Assembly (NCBI GenBank): GCA_902625125.1 | Contig: CACOAB010000001.1 | Coordinates: 57,423 to 121,422 of the forward strand | Length of the DNA stretch: 64,000 bases | From: an uncultured Pelagibacteraceae bacterium | Lineage (GTDB): Bacteria; Pseudomonadota; Alphaproteobacteria; Pelagibacterales; Pelagibacteraceae | Direction of reading: 5' to 3' | Shown here: one piece after another, positions 35,034 through 44,256 of the stretch | How the letters are laid out: each line of letters starts with the position of its first letter | Position numbering within the stretch: the stretch's first letter is position 1 | Program-made: the position numbers and the translations under genes | Notes under the pieces: generated by a model | Told to the model about the DNA's origin: nothing | The model's database searches: none | Seen by the model: the letters and a program-made list of their open reading frames with translations, nothing else

Positions 35034-35605
35034 AAATATTTACCTATATTTTTTTTAGATATATCTTCAACCACTGCTTTAATGCTACTTTCATTTAGTT
35101 TGTCACCAGAAATATTCTCAATTACATTTGAAGCTATGTCCTCTGATATCTTTTGAATATCTGAAATAGATCCTTTTTTAAGTTCACTTATTTCTTTCTG
35201 AGCTTGTATAATTTCTTTTTCAATTTCTTTTTCAATTGCTTCCTTCTTTGATTTAATTTCTTTATCTAATGTGTTTTTAGATTCTATATGAATCTTAATA
35301 ACTTCTTTTTTTGCATCATCTAAAATCTTTTCATACTCTTTAAGTTTTAATTCAGATAACTCTTTAAACTTATTTGCATCATCTAAATCAACCTTAATTC
35401 TATTCTCTCGGTTATCTAAATTATTTTTAATTTTTGGAAGATAAAATTTTGCTATTGAAATGTACAAAATTGTAAAAACTAGAATTAACCAAAACGCCTG
35501 AGATGCCCAATATTTTGGATCCAGCTGAGGCATGCCAGCCTCAGCTGCAAACAAATTATTTTGTACAGCCGATATAGCTATAATAATACAATAGTATCCT
35601 CTCAT
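35030..35605 (-). CDS. atpG: ATP synthase Fo subunit b'
   Basis: AAEAGMPQLDPKYWASQAFWLILVFTILYISIAKFYLPKI; second b-type subunit. Confidence 0.9.
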   Translation of the reverse strand: MRGYYCIIIAISAVQNNLFAAEAGMPQLDPKYWASQAFWLILVFTILYISIAKFYLPKIKNNLDNRENRIKVDLDDANKFKELSELKLKEYEKILDDAKKEVIKIHIESKNTLDKEIKSKKEAIEKEIEKEIIQAQKEISELKKGSISDIQKISEDIASNVIENISGDKLNESSIKAVVEDISKKNIGKYL

Positions 35606-35616
35606 AATTATTATAT

Positions 35617-35844
35617 TTAAAATGCAAATAAAATAATTAAAGCTACTACTAGACCAAATAGTCCAGTGGCCTCTGCCAAAGCAAATCCCAAAAGTAAGTT
35701 AGGGAATTGTTTTTGAGCTGCAGACGGATTTCTCATTGCTCCAGAAAGGTAGTTACCGAAAATAATTCCGATACCTACACCAGCTCCAGCTAATGCGATT
35801 GCAGCAAGACCTGCCCCAATCATTTTTGCCGCTTCTAACTCCAT
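35617..35844 (-). CDS. atpE: ATP synthase Fo subunit c
   Basis: 75 aa, AAKMIGAGLAAIALAGAGVGIGIIFGNYL, FALAEATGLFGLVVALIILF. Confidence 0.98.
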   Translation of the reverse strand: MELEAAKMIGAGLAAIALAGAGVGIGIIFGNYLSGAMRNPSAAQKQFPNLLLGFALAEATGLFGLVVALIILFAF

Positions 35845-35861
35845 TTTTCCTCCTTTTTTAA

Positions 35862-36596
35862 TTAATGATGTAAATTTAATGCATCGTTTAAGTAGATACA
35901 GGTTAATATTGCAAAAACATAGGCTTGAAGAAACGCTACTAATATTTCTAAACCTGTTAATGCTACCGAAAAACTAAGTGGTAACCAACCACCTAGTAAT
36001 CCCAAACTTATGACAAATCCTCCAAAAACTTTTAACATCGTATGACCTGCCATCATGTTTGCAAATAGTCTAACCGATAAACTTACTGGTCTACTTAAAT
36101 AAGAAATAATTTCGATAATTGTGATTAGGGGCAACAATACTGCTGGAACACCACTCGGAACAAATATACTTAAATATTTTAATCCATGTTTTACAAAACC
36201 TATAATCGTGACGGCAATAAATATAAACAATGCCATTATTAAAGTTACAATTATATGACTGGTTACTGTAAATGAGTAGGGTAACATTCCAACCATATTA
36301 CAGAATAGAACGAACATAAATAAACTGAATATAAATGGAAAATAGGGTTTAGCTTTTGAGCCCGCTGTGTCACTGATCATTTTAGCTACAAAAGTATAAA
36401 ATAATTCAGCCACAAGCTGAAGTTTACCGGGTACAATTTTTTTTTCTTTGGTACCAAAAAATAAAAATAATAAAATTATTGAGGCACTTATTACCATAAA
36501 TAAACTAGCATTTGTGAATGATAGATCTATTCCAGCAATTTTTATCTCTGGTCCAATTTTATGAACACTAAACTGCTGCATTGGATTGCTTGCCAT
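35862..36596 (-). CDS. atpB: ATP synthase Fo subunit a
   Basis: SVRLFANMMAGHTMLKV, LEILVAFLQAYVFAILTCIYLNDAL. Confidence 0.98.
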   Translation of the reverse strand: MASNPMQQFSVHKIGPEIKIAGIDLSFTNASLFMVISASIILLFLFFGTKEKKIVPGKLQLVAELFYTFVAKMISDTAGSKAKPYFPFIFSLFMFVLFCNMVGMLPYSFTVTSHIIVTLIMALFIFIAVTIIGFVKHGLKYLSIFVPSGVPAVLLPLITIIEIISYLSRPVSLSVRLFANMMAGHTMLKVFGGFVISLGLLGGWLPLSFSVALTGLEILVAFLQAYVFAILTCIYLNDALNLHH

Positions 36597-36609
36597 ATAC
36601 CCCTTTTAA

Positions 36610-36894
36610 TTAATCTTTCTTCTGCATTTGGTTGGCAGTCCGTATTACGTTCAATATTCCGGCAGCCGCTCCCAAAAAAAAGAAAATTATTATTAACCAT
36701 GGTTTAGTATCAAACCAACTGTCTAAAATAAACCCAATAATTGTCCCAACTGCAACTGCTGCCACAAGTTCCGTACCTAATTTGAAAGCACTTCCCATAA
36801 ATGAGCCATTTTTTTCATTCTGGTAAAAAGTTTGTTTTTTTATTTTTGATTTTGCAATTTTTAGGCGAGTTTTAAAATCTTCTGGTATTGTCAT
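36610..36894 (-). CDS. atpI: ATP synthase protein I
   Basis: two-TM protein upstream of atpB, GSAFKLGTELVAAVAVGTIIGFILDSWFDTKPW. Confidence 0.85.
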   Translation of the reverse strand: MTIPEDFKTRLKIAKSKIKKQTFYQNEKNGSFMGSAFKLGTELVAAVAVGTIIGFILDSWFDTKPWLIIIFFFLGAAAGILNVIRTANQMQKKD

Positions 36895-36902
36895 TATTTG
36901 TT

Positions 36903-39347
36903 TTAAGCAACCAATTCTTCTGCTTTTTGTAGGTCTACAGAAACAAGTTGACTTATTCCTTGCTCCGCCATCGTAACTCCATATAACCTATGCATTCTAG
37001 ACATTGATAAAGCATGATGCGTAATAATAATAAACTTTGTTTTTGTTATTTTTGTAAGTTCATCTAACAACCCACAGAACCGTGTAACATTTGCATCATC
37101 TAACGGGGCATCTACTTCATCCAATATACAAATAGGTGCTGGGTTTACTAAAAATACTGCAAACACCAATGATAATGCTGTTAAAGCCTGCTCTCCTCCA
37201 GATAATAATGTGATAGATTGCAATCTTTTCCCGGGCGGCGAAACGTACATTTCTAAACCTGCCTCTAAAGGATCATCCGAGTCTACTAATTCTATTTTTG
37301 CAGTCCCTCCATTAAATAATTTTGTATAGACTTCATTAAATTTTCTATTAACCTTAGTAAAAGCATCAAGCAGTCTTTCTCTTCCTTTTTGATTCAATTC
37401 GTCGATGCTAGATTTTAATTTTACTATTGCTGAGTAAAGATCTTCTCTATCATCTTCCATCTTTTTTATTTCTGTCTCATACTTCTTAGTTTCCTCATCT
37501 GCTCTAAGATTTACCGAGCCTAAAGACTCTCTTTGTTTTTTAATTTTTTCTGATTTTTTAGATTGATCCTCTAATGAAGGAAGATCGTTTGGAGAAACTT
37601 GGTTTAAATCCGATTGGGGTAAAATTTCATTTTCATTTTCAATATTTAACTCACTTTTTACGGAGTATAGTAAGTCTTTTTTTCTATTTTCTATACCTTC
37701 GATAGTAGCTTCATTTCTTGCTTTGTTTTCTTTTAACCCAAAAAGTTTATTTTGAATTTCTTTAATGTTTTGATTAATAGCACTATATTTTTTTTCTGCT
37801 TCTAACAATTCACTCTCTATCTCTTCATTTCTTTTTTTCGTATTCTCTAAATTTTGAAGATTTTGTCCTTTTGAGGTAGCAATACGCTCTGGATTTTTCC
37901 TATTTTCTAACAATTCTGATTTAATTTTATCTTTACGATCATTTAATTCTGATATCATTTTTTCAGAGTTAGATTTCAAATTTCTCCAATTTTCTAACTC
38001 TACATCAATATTTTTTATTCTTTCTTTTCTTTTAATCGAGTCACTTTGAATTGATTTATCTTTACCGTATTTTTCAGCATATTCTTCTTGAGAGGAAGTA
38101 ATTTGTTTTACTAAAATTCTTAATTCATTGAAAATTTTTTTAGTAAGTTTCTTATTATCATCAATATCTTTTTCGATTTTATCTAATATTACATCTAATT
38201 GATTCTGGAGGTTTTCTAATCTAGACTTGGAGTCTTTTAATTCTTTAGATGAAATTGTTTCCACTTTAAGTAGTTCATTTTCAGTTTTCAATAATTCACT
38301 TTTTTCTTTGGAAATCCTTTTTTCGTTAAGATCTGCGTCTAATGAAATACTTTTTTCTCTTTCTAGATCAGACTCAACGGTTTTAATTGATTTTTCAAGC
38401 TTATCTTGTAATGATTTTACTCTTGCTTCTTCCTCAATAAGACTAGTCATATCAAGATTGAGTTTTTGTAAATTAGCAGCGCTTTCCATTTTTTTATCCC
38501 TTAAAGGTTCTAACTTTTTGTTTTCTTCCTCCAAGAGAGCATTATTATGATTAAAATCAATACTAATCGCACTGATTTCATCCTCTAACTCGCTAAGTTT
38601 TTCAGCTACCTGTTTTTTGTCTTTCTCTATTTCTTTTATTTTTAAATAATATAAACCCGCTTCAATTCTTTTTATTTCTCTTGAAATTTCTTTATATCTT
38701 GTGGCTTCTTCTGCTTGTTTTTTTAAATTGTCTAATTGCTTTTGTTGTTGTTTTTTAAGTTCATCAGCTCTTTTTAAATTATTTTCAGCTGCGTTTAATC
38801 TTGTTTCAGCCTCTTGTCTTCTTGCGTGAATTCCAGAGATACCAGCAGCTTCTTCAAGTATCGATTTTCTCTCGATAGGTTTTGAAGTTACAAGCTGTCC
38901 AATACGTCCCTGGCTAATTATCGAGGGAGAATGAGCTCCAGTAGACAGATCTGCAAACAAAGTTTGTACATCTCTAGCCCTGACTTCTTTATCATTAATA
39001 TAATATTTTGAACCTTTTTCTTTTTCAATTTTTCTTTTAACGACTACTTCATCGAATTCTTTGTACTGAGCAGGTCCATCTTTATTTTTGTTATCTAGCA
39101 GCAATGAAACTTCTGAGATATTTTTTGAAGGCTTATTTGAAGTTCCTGAAAAAATGACATCTTCCATACCACTTCCACGCATACTTTTTGCAGAATTTTC
39201 TCCCATACACCATCGCAAAGCTTCTACAATATTAGATTTTCCACAACCATTTGGACCGACTATACCTGTCAAACCATCTTCAATTAAAAATGTGGATTTT
39301 TCAGAAAATGATTTAAAACCAGTTATGTTTAGTTGCTTGAATTTCAT
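36903..39347 (-). CDS. smc: chromosome segregation SMC protein, short (814 aa), apparently without hinge
   Basis: Walker A GPNGCGKSNIVEALRW, signature LLSGGEQALTAL, Walker B ICILDEVDAPLDD. Confidence 0.93.
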   Translation of the reverse strand: MKFKQLNITGFKSFSEKSTFLIEDGLTGIVGPNGCGKSNIVEALRWCMGENSAKSMRGSGMEDVIFSGTSNKPSKNISEVSLLLDNKNKDGPAQYKEFDEVVVKRKIEKEKGSKYYINDKEVRARDVQTLFADLSTGAHSPSIISQGRIGQLVTSKPIERKSILEEAAGISGIHARRQEAETRLNAAENNLKRADELKKQQQKQLDNLKKQAEEATRYKEISREIKRIEAGLYYLKIKEIEKDKKQVAEKLSELEDEISAISIDFNHNNALLEEENKKLEPLRDKKMESAANLQKLNLDMTSLIEEEARVKSLQDKLEKSIKTVESDLEREKSISLDADLNEKRISKEKSELLKTENELLKVETISSKELKDSKSRLENLQNQLDVILDKIEKDIDDNKKLTKKIFNELRILVKQITSSQEEYAEKYGKDKSIQSDSIKRKERIKNIDVELENWRNLKSNSEKMISELNDRKDKIKSELLENRKNPERIATSKGQNLQNLENTKKRNEEIESELLEAEKKYSAINQNIKEIQNKLFGLKENKARNEATIEGIENRKKDLLYSVKSELNIENENEILPQSDLNQVSPNDLPSLEDQSKKSEKIKKQRESLGSVNLRADEETKKYETEIKKMEDDREDLYSAIVKLKSSIDELNQKGRERLLDAFTKVNRKFNEVYTKLFNGGTAKIELVDSDDPLEAGLEMYVSPPGKRLQSITLLSGGEQALTALSLVFAVFLVNPAPICILDEVDAPLDDANVTRFCGLLDELTKITKTKFIIITHHALSMSRMHRLYGVTMAEQGISQLVSVDLQKAEELVA

Positions 39348-39938
39348 TTACAAATTCTTATCAATAATTTTTTTGAAAGATTTATAGTCAATTTTATTTG
39401 TATACTTTTTTTCGTTTATGATAATTGTTGGCGTTGACTCTATCTTATATTTTTTTTGAGCTTCTATTCTTTGATTAAGTATTTCATCTTGAGCATTATT
39501 ATTATTTAAACATTTTTCCATTTTATCATCGGATAAATTGAAACCCAATCCAACTTCCTTGATTAAAATATTGATCTTTTTTATATCAGACCCAACTGCC
39601 CAAAATTTTTGTTTTTTATAAATTTCCTCTAATAATAGAAATTTTTTTTCATTATCAGTCTGGCATCTAACTATTACCTCAGCATTGAGGGCAGCTAAAT
39701 CCAATGGAAAGGCATGATGTTCAAATCGCACTAGACCTTTATCAATGTAGTCTTTCTTTAGGTTATTAAAAACAGCTGTATGAAAATTAGCACAATGAGG
39801 ACAGGTTAATGAAGAAAAAACTTTAACCGTAATTTTTGCATCTGGACTCCCTATGCTTAATACTTTGCTTTCAACTTGAACAGTAAAAGCTAAGAAAAAG
39901 TAAAAAACTATTTGAAAAAATTTATTTGTTTTTTTCAT
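39348..39938 (-). CDS. DsbA-like periplasmic thiol oxidoreductase
   Basis: signal peptide, FSSLTCPHCANFHTAVF (CPHC), ESTPTIIINEKKY. Confidence 0.9.
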   Translation of the reverse strand: MKKTNKFFQIVFYFFLAFTVQVESKVLSIGSPDAKITVKVFSSLTCPHCANFHTAVFNNLKKDYIDKGLVRFEHHAFPLDLAALNAEVIVRCQTDNEKKFLLLEEIYKKQKFWAVGSDIKKINILIKEVGLGFNLSDDKMEKCLNNNNAQDEILNQRIEAQKKYKIESTPTIIINEKKYTNKIDYKSFKKIIDKNL

Positions 39939-40407
39939 TATAAGCCTTTAAAAAGTTATTCAAAGAATTTTTAAGATCACTATTTTTAATTTTACTCATT
40001 TTTTCATCAATTTTAGATAAGTTTTTAATTTTTGGAAAAACTTTTTTATCAAATGTAATTGTATTTTGTGCGATTTTCAATGTGACATGACCAATACAAT
40101 TATAACCAAAAAAACTATTGATTTTATCTATAATCTCTTTTTTTTCATACTCAACTTCCATTTCTTTTCCATGAATTACATTTAGAACTAAATTACCATT
40201 TTTCATGTCTTTACCCATTTTAACGGTTATAGGGTAGCACGCGTCTGAAATTTTTTTACTCATCATTTTTGTCCAGTTATCAACGATACTAGAATAATTA
40301 TAACCACTTTTTCTTAGATGCTTTTTAAGAGTTTTAGGAATCGAGCTTGAAAAAGGCCTAAGCCCTTGTATGAATGTTTGAGTTTTATTATTATTTTTAT
40401 TATGCAT
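39922..40407 (-). CDS. DUF721 (DciA-like) protein
   Basis: IVDNWTKMMSKKISDACYPITVKMGKDMKNGNLVLNV; mutY/dsbA/smc neighbourhood. Confidence 0.75.
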   Translation of the reverse strand: MHNKNNNKTQTFIQGLRPFSSSIPKTLKKHLRKSGYNYSSIVDNWTKMMSKKISDACYPITVKMGKDMKNGNLVLNVIHGKEMEVEYEKKEIIDKINSFFGYNCIGHVTLKIAQNTITFDKKVFPKIKNLSKIDEKMSKIKNSDLKNSLNNFLKAYNEKNK

Positions 40408-41403
40408 TTAAGTCCAACTTTATCAAAAAAAATTCTAGCTTGGTATGATAATAGCAAGCGTGATTTACCATGGCGTGTTAGCAAAAAATCACCAAAAAAG
40501 CTTTATTACCGTTTATTAAGTGAATTTATGTTGCAACAAACACAGGTAAAAACAGTCATTCCTTTTTTCAACAAATTTACAAAAAAATATAAGACACTTG
40601 AGTCTTTGTCAAAAATTAATGAAAATCAAATACTAAAGATGTGGGAAGGCTTAGGTTACTACAGAAGAGCTAGAAACTTGTTATTGTCAACTAAATTACT
40701 TGTAAATAAATATAATTCAAAGCTTCCACATACCTTAAAAGAAATTAAAAAACTACCGGGAGTTGGAGATTACACAGCAAACGCTCTTATAGGTTTTATT
40801 TATAATGAGCCAACAATTGCAATAGACGGAAACGTAAAAAGAGTATTTTCGAGGTATCTTAATCAAATAGAGTCCAAGATAAACTTTGAAAAATTAATCA
40901 CCATAAATAAGAAAAATCTTTTCATTACAAACAGAAACTCCGATTTTGTTGAAGCATTAATGGAATTTGGAGCTTTAATTTGTAAGCCAAAAGACCCAAA
41001 ATGTAGTCAATGTTGTTTGAATAAAAGTTGTAGGTATTTAAAATCGTCAAATAAAGTTGAAATTAATAAGAGAAAAAAAATAAAAGTTATGAACTACAAT
41101 ATTTTTTGTTACGTGAATAAGAAAAAACAAATAGGTTTGACAAAAGAAAATGAAATAAAATTTCTCAAAAATTTTAATTTACCTTTAATAAAAGAAATGA
41201 AAAAAAATTCAATAAATAAAGATTGGAAATTTTTAAAAAATTATAAAAACTCCATTTCAAACTTGAATCTTAATATTAATTTATATTATAAATTTTCAAA
41301 AAAGATTCCAAAAACATATAATTGGTATTCTTTAAATAACAATAAAGAATTTATTCCTAGTTTTACTAAAAGAATATTTAATCAAGTTTCAACTTTATTC
41401 TAA
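40402..41403 (+). CDS. mutY: A/G-specific adenine glycosylase
   Basis: SEFMLQQTQVKTVIPFF, LPGVGDYTANALIGF, FeS cysteines C-X6-C-X2-C-X5-C; internal M at 40402 (MHLSPTLSKK) preferred. Confidence 0.94.
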   Translation: MHLSPTLSKKILAWYDNSKRDLPWRVSKKSPKKLYYRLLSEFMLQQTQVKTVIPFFNKFTKKYKTLESLSKINENQILKMWEGLGYYRRARNLLLSTKLLVNKYNSKLPHTLKEIKKLPGVGDYTANALIGFIYNEPTIAIDGNVKRVFSRYLNQIESKINFEKLITINKKNLFITNRNSDFVEALMEFGALICKPKDPKCSQCCLNKSCRYLKSSNKVEINKRKKIKVMNYNIFCYVNKKKQIGLTKENEIKFLKNFNLPLIKEMKKNSINKDWKFLKNYKNSISNLNLNINLYYKFSKKIPKTYNWYSLNNNKEFIPSFTKRIFNQVSTLF

Positions 41404-42536
41404 TGAAAAAGAAAATTGCAATTATTGGCGCTGGTATAGCAGGATTAACTTTAGCAAATTTAATTAAAAAATATACAGATCACGAATTTATGGTTTATGA
41501 ACGAGAGGAAAGTTTATCGCTTGAAGAGGGATACGGTATTCAATTAGCAACAAACAGTCTTAAAATTTTAAATCAAATAAGTTTTGATAAAATAAACAAT
41601 GAGAAAATTTTTCACCCAAAAACAATTGATTTTTACAGCATACAAAACAAAAAAATATGTGATTTAAATTTATCTAAGTTTAATAGCCCTGACGCAAAAT
41701 ACACAACACTTCAAAGATCTACTTTAATCGAATTTTTGAAAGAAGATATCTACACACAACATTTAAGATTTGGAAAAAAAATAAAAGAAGTTTCTGAACT
41801 AAAAGACAAAGTTCTTATCAAATTTGATGATAATACAAATGATTTAGTAGATTTCGTTGTTGCCGCAGATGGAATATTTTCAAACACTAGGTCATTTTTT
41901 GAAATAAAAAAAAATGAGCCAAGATTTAAAAAAGCTATTGCAGTAAGAGTAATTTTAAATTCAAAATCTGAATTTGATATAAATGAAGAAAATATAAGTT
42001 TAATGCTTGGAAGCAATAGTCATATTGTTCTATATCCAATAAATAAAAAAAAAGAACTTAATATGGTTTGTATAATGAGATGTAAAAAATATGAGCCTGA
42101 TAATGTCAAACAGTTAGTTCAAGAAATAGTTTTAAAACAAAATCCAAAATTAAAAAACATATTTGAGAATGAAACAAAAACATGGCCTTTATATTTTACT
42201 CCAAAAATTATGCCCTCTTCTAATAAAAAGGTATTTTATATTGGAGACGCTTTTAATGGATTTTTGCCAACACTCGCACAAGGTGCTGGACAGTCTATAG
42301 AAAGTGCTTTTGAAATATTTAATTTACTGACAAAAGATAAGCTTGATAAAGAAAATAACTATTTTGAAATTAGATCAAAAAGGGCAAAAATCATAAGAAA
42401 TAGATCAAATTTTAATTTCTTCGCATTTCACTTCTCAAGCAAAATTATGCAAAATATAAGAAATTTATTTTTGAAGTTTTTGGTAAAACGTAGATTTTTT
42501 GTAAAAAGTTATTTAGGTAAAGTTTATAAGAATTAG
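41403..42536 (+). CDS. FAD-dependent monooxygenase (UbiH/PHBH-like)
   Basis: IAIIGAGIAGLTLANLIKK, FVVAADGIFSNTR, YIGDAFNGFLPTLAQGAGQSIESAF. Confidence 0.85.
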   Translation: MKKKIAIIGAGIAGLTLANLIKKYTDHEFMVYEREESLSLEEGYGIQLATNSLKILNQISFDKINNEKIFHPKTIDFYSIQNKKICDLNLSKFNSPDAKYTTLQRSTLIEFLKEDIYTQHLRFGKKIKEVSELKDKVLIKFDDNTNDLVDFVVAADGIFSNTRSFFEIKKNEPRFKKAIAVRVILNSKSEFDINEENISLMLGSNSHIVLYPINKKKELNMVCIMRCKKYEPDNVKQLVQEIVLKQNPKLKNIFENETKTWPLYFTPKIMPSSNKKVFYIGDAFNGFLPTLAQGAGQSIESAFEIFNLLTKDKLDKENNYFEIRSKRAKIIRNRSNFNFFAFHFSSKIMQNIRNLFLKFLVKRRFFVKSYLGKVYKN

Positions 42537-43606
42537 ACTTTAGTTTCATTGATAAATTTTTGTCTTAAGCTATCAATTACAACAGCGGATCCATTAATTT
42601 TACAATGCCAATAAGTCCAACCATTACAGCTTTCAGCTCCCATAATTGTTGCTGCCACTTTATGAATAGAACCCTCTGACTCTTTATATTTAATACTTCC
42701 ATCAGCCATAATTTTAGCATTAATCTTCTTCTTTGGATCAAATAGGGTAGTGCCTGGCTTTAATATTCCCAATTCCACAAGAGAACCAAAAGGTATTCTT
42801 GGTTTTGATTTATTGTTTTCAACAGTATCTAAGTATTCATCCTCAATTACCTTAGTTTTTTTTATTCGTTCACTAGCAGCTTTAAAATACTTTTTGTCTT
42901 TTTCTATACCAAAGTATCTTCTTCCTAATTTTTTAGCTACCACTGCTGTTGTTCCAGTACCTATAAATGGATCAAAGATGGCATCACCTTTGTTTGTAGT
43001 AGCTAAAATAATTCTATGTAAAAGAGACTCAGGTTTTTGCGTAGAATGAATTTTTTTTCCGTTTTTCTTCAGTCTTTCTTTCCCACTACAAATGGGAAAT
43101 GTCCAGTCAGATCTCATCTGTAAGTCATCATTTAAGCACTTTAAAGATTGATAATTAAATGTATATTTTGATTTTTTATTTTTGGAAGCCCAGATAAGAG
43201 TTTCGTGCGCATTAGTAAAACGTGTTCCTCTAAAATTTGGCATGGGATTATTTTTTCTCCAGATGACATCGTTAAGCAGCCAGTAATCTAAATTTTGTAA
43301 GTGAAAACCTAGACGAAAAATATTATGATAAGATCCTATTACCCAAATACTTCCATTATCTTTTAGAATTCTTTTACACTCATTCAGCCAAGCAATACAG
43401 AATTCATCGTAATGTTTGAAACTATTAAATTGATCCCACTTATCATTTACTCCATTCACTTTACTTGCATCGGGTCGAGTTAATTTTTCTCCTATTTGCA
43501 TGTTGTAAGGAGGGTCAGCAAAAACTAAATCAAAAGACTTATCAGGAATTTTTTTTATTTCCTTTAAACAATCTCCATTAACGATTTGATCGGAAAGTTT
43601 TGACAT
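42533..43606 (-). CDS. ccrM: CcrM-type adenine-N6 DNA methyltransferase (GANTC)
   Basis: NGDCLKEIKKIPDKSFDLVFADPPYNMQIGEKLTRPDASKVNGVNDKWDQF, FDPFIGTGTTAVVAKKLGRRYFGIE, C-terminal extension; ATG at 43606 preferred over TTG at 43618. Confidence 0.94.
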   Translation of the reverse strand: MSKLSDQIVNGDCLKEIKKIPDKSFDLVFADPPYNMQIGEKLTRPDASKVNGVNDKWDQFNSFKHYDEFCIAWLNECKRILKDNGSIWVIGSYHNIFRLGFHLQNLDYWLLNDVIWRKNNPMPNFRGTRFTNAHETLIWASKNKKSKYTFNYQSLKCLNDDLQMRSDWTFPICSGKERLKKNGKKIHSTQKPESLLHRIILATTNKGDAIFDPFIGTGTTAVVAKKLGRRYFGIEKDKKYFKAASERIKKTKVIEDEYLDTVENNKSKPRIPFGSLVELGILKPGTTLFDPKKKINAKIMADGSIKYKESEGSIHKVAATIMGAESCNGWTYWHCKINGSAVVIDSLRQKFINETKV

Positions 43607-43611
43607 TTTTA

Positions 43612-43683
43612 GATTCAACCCGAAATTGAATCCAGGGTCAAACGTTTTTGATGAAAAAATGAGTCCTCTTGTGTTTGAGATTC
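43612..43683. promoter_or_regulatory. GANTC cluster in the ccrM leader
   Basis: GATTC 43612-43616, GAATC 43628-43632, GAGTC 43661-43665, GATTC 43679-43683; GATTCAA-N7-TTGAATC perfect inverted repeat at 43612-43632. Confidence 0.6.
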
Positions 43684-44244
43684 TTAGTTAGACAATATCT
43701 TGTGTACGGGTTTAAAACCTTTTCTATGATGTGAGGTAATACCAAATTTTTTTAAACCTTCTAAATGAGCCTTAGTTCCATAACCAAAGTTGCTTTCCCA
43801 AGCATAGTTGTTAAATTTTTCTGACAATTTAATCATTAGCTGGTCTCTAAATACTTTAGCAACAATAGAAGCTGCGCTAATAGATTTTATTTTTTCATCA
43901 CCATTAATAATTGTCTTAAAATTTGTTAAGCCCTTTGGAGCAAAATTACCGTCAATTAAAACTAATTCAGGATTAATTGTTAATTTTTTTACTGCTCTTT
44001 TCATTGAGAGTAGAGCTGCTTGCAGAATGTTCAATTTAAGTATTTCTTCAACTGAAGCTATACCGATTGCATAAGTCGAATGAAGCTTAATATGCCTAGC
44101 AATTTCGCCTCTTTTTTTGAATGATAATTTTTTTGAATCTTTTAGTAATTTTAAATTTACTGTTGTTTTAAGTATAACGGCTGCCGAAACCACAGGTCCC
44201 GCTAAACATCCTCTTCCAACTTCATCTACTCCAGCAGTGATCAT
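43684..44244 (-). CDS. rnhB: ribonuclease HII
   Basis: ITAGVDEVGRGCLAGPVVSAAVIL, KSISAASIVAKVFRD. Confidence 0.97.
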   Translation of the reverse strand: MITAGVDEVGRGCLAGPVVSAAVILKTTVNLKLLKDSKKLSFKKRGEIARHIKLHSTYAIGIASVEEILKLNILQAALLSMKRAVKKLTINPELVLIDGNFAPKGLTNFKTIINGDEKIKSISAASIVAKVFRDQLMIKLSEKFNNYAWESNFGYGTKAHLEGLKKFGITSHHRKGFKPVHKILSN

Positions 44245-44256
44245 TTAATTATTAAC

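Noticed and set aside
34536-35605. Apparent duplicated atpF genes
   Set aside because: Distinct b and b' subunits are normal in alphaproteobacterial Fo operons.
38227-38550. 107 aa Ser/Leu/Phe-rich + strand ORF
   Set aside because: Antisense of the SMC coiled-coil (Lys/Glu-rich codons read backwards).
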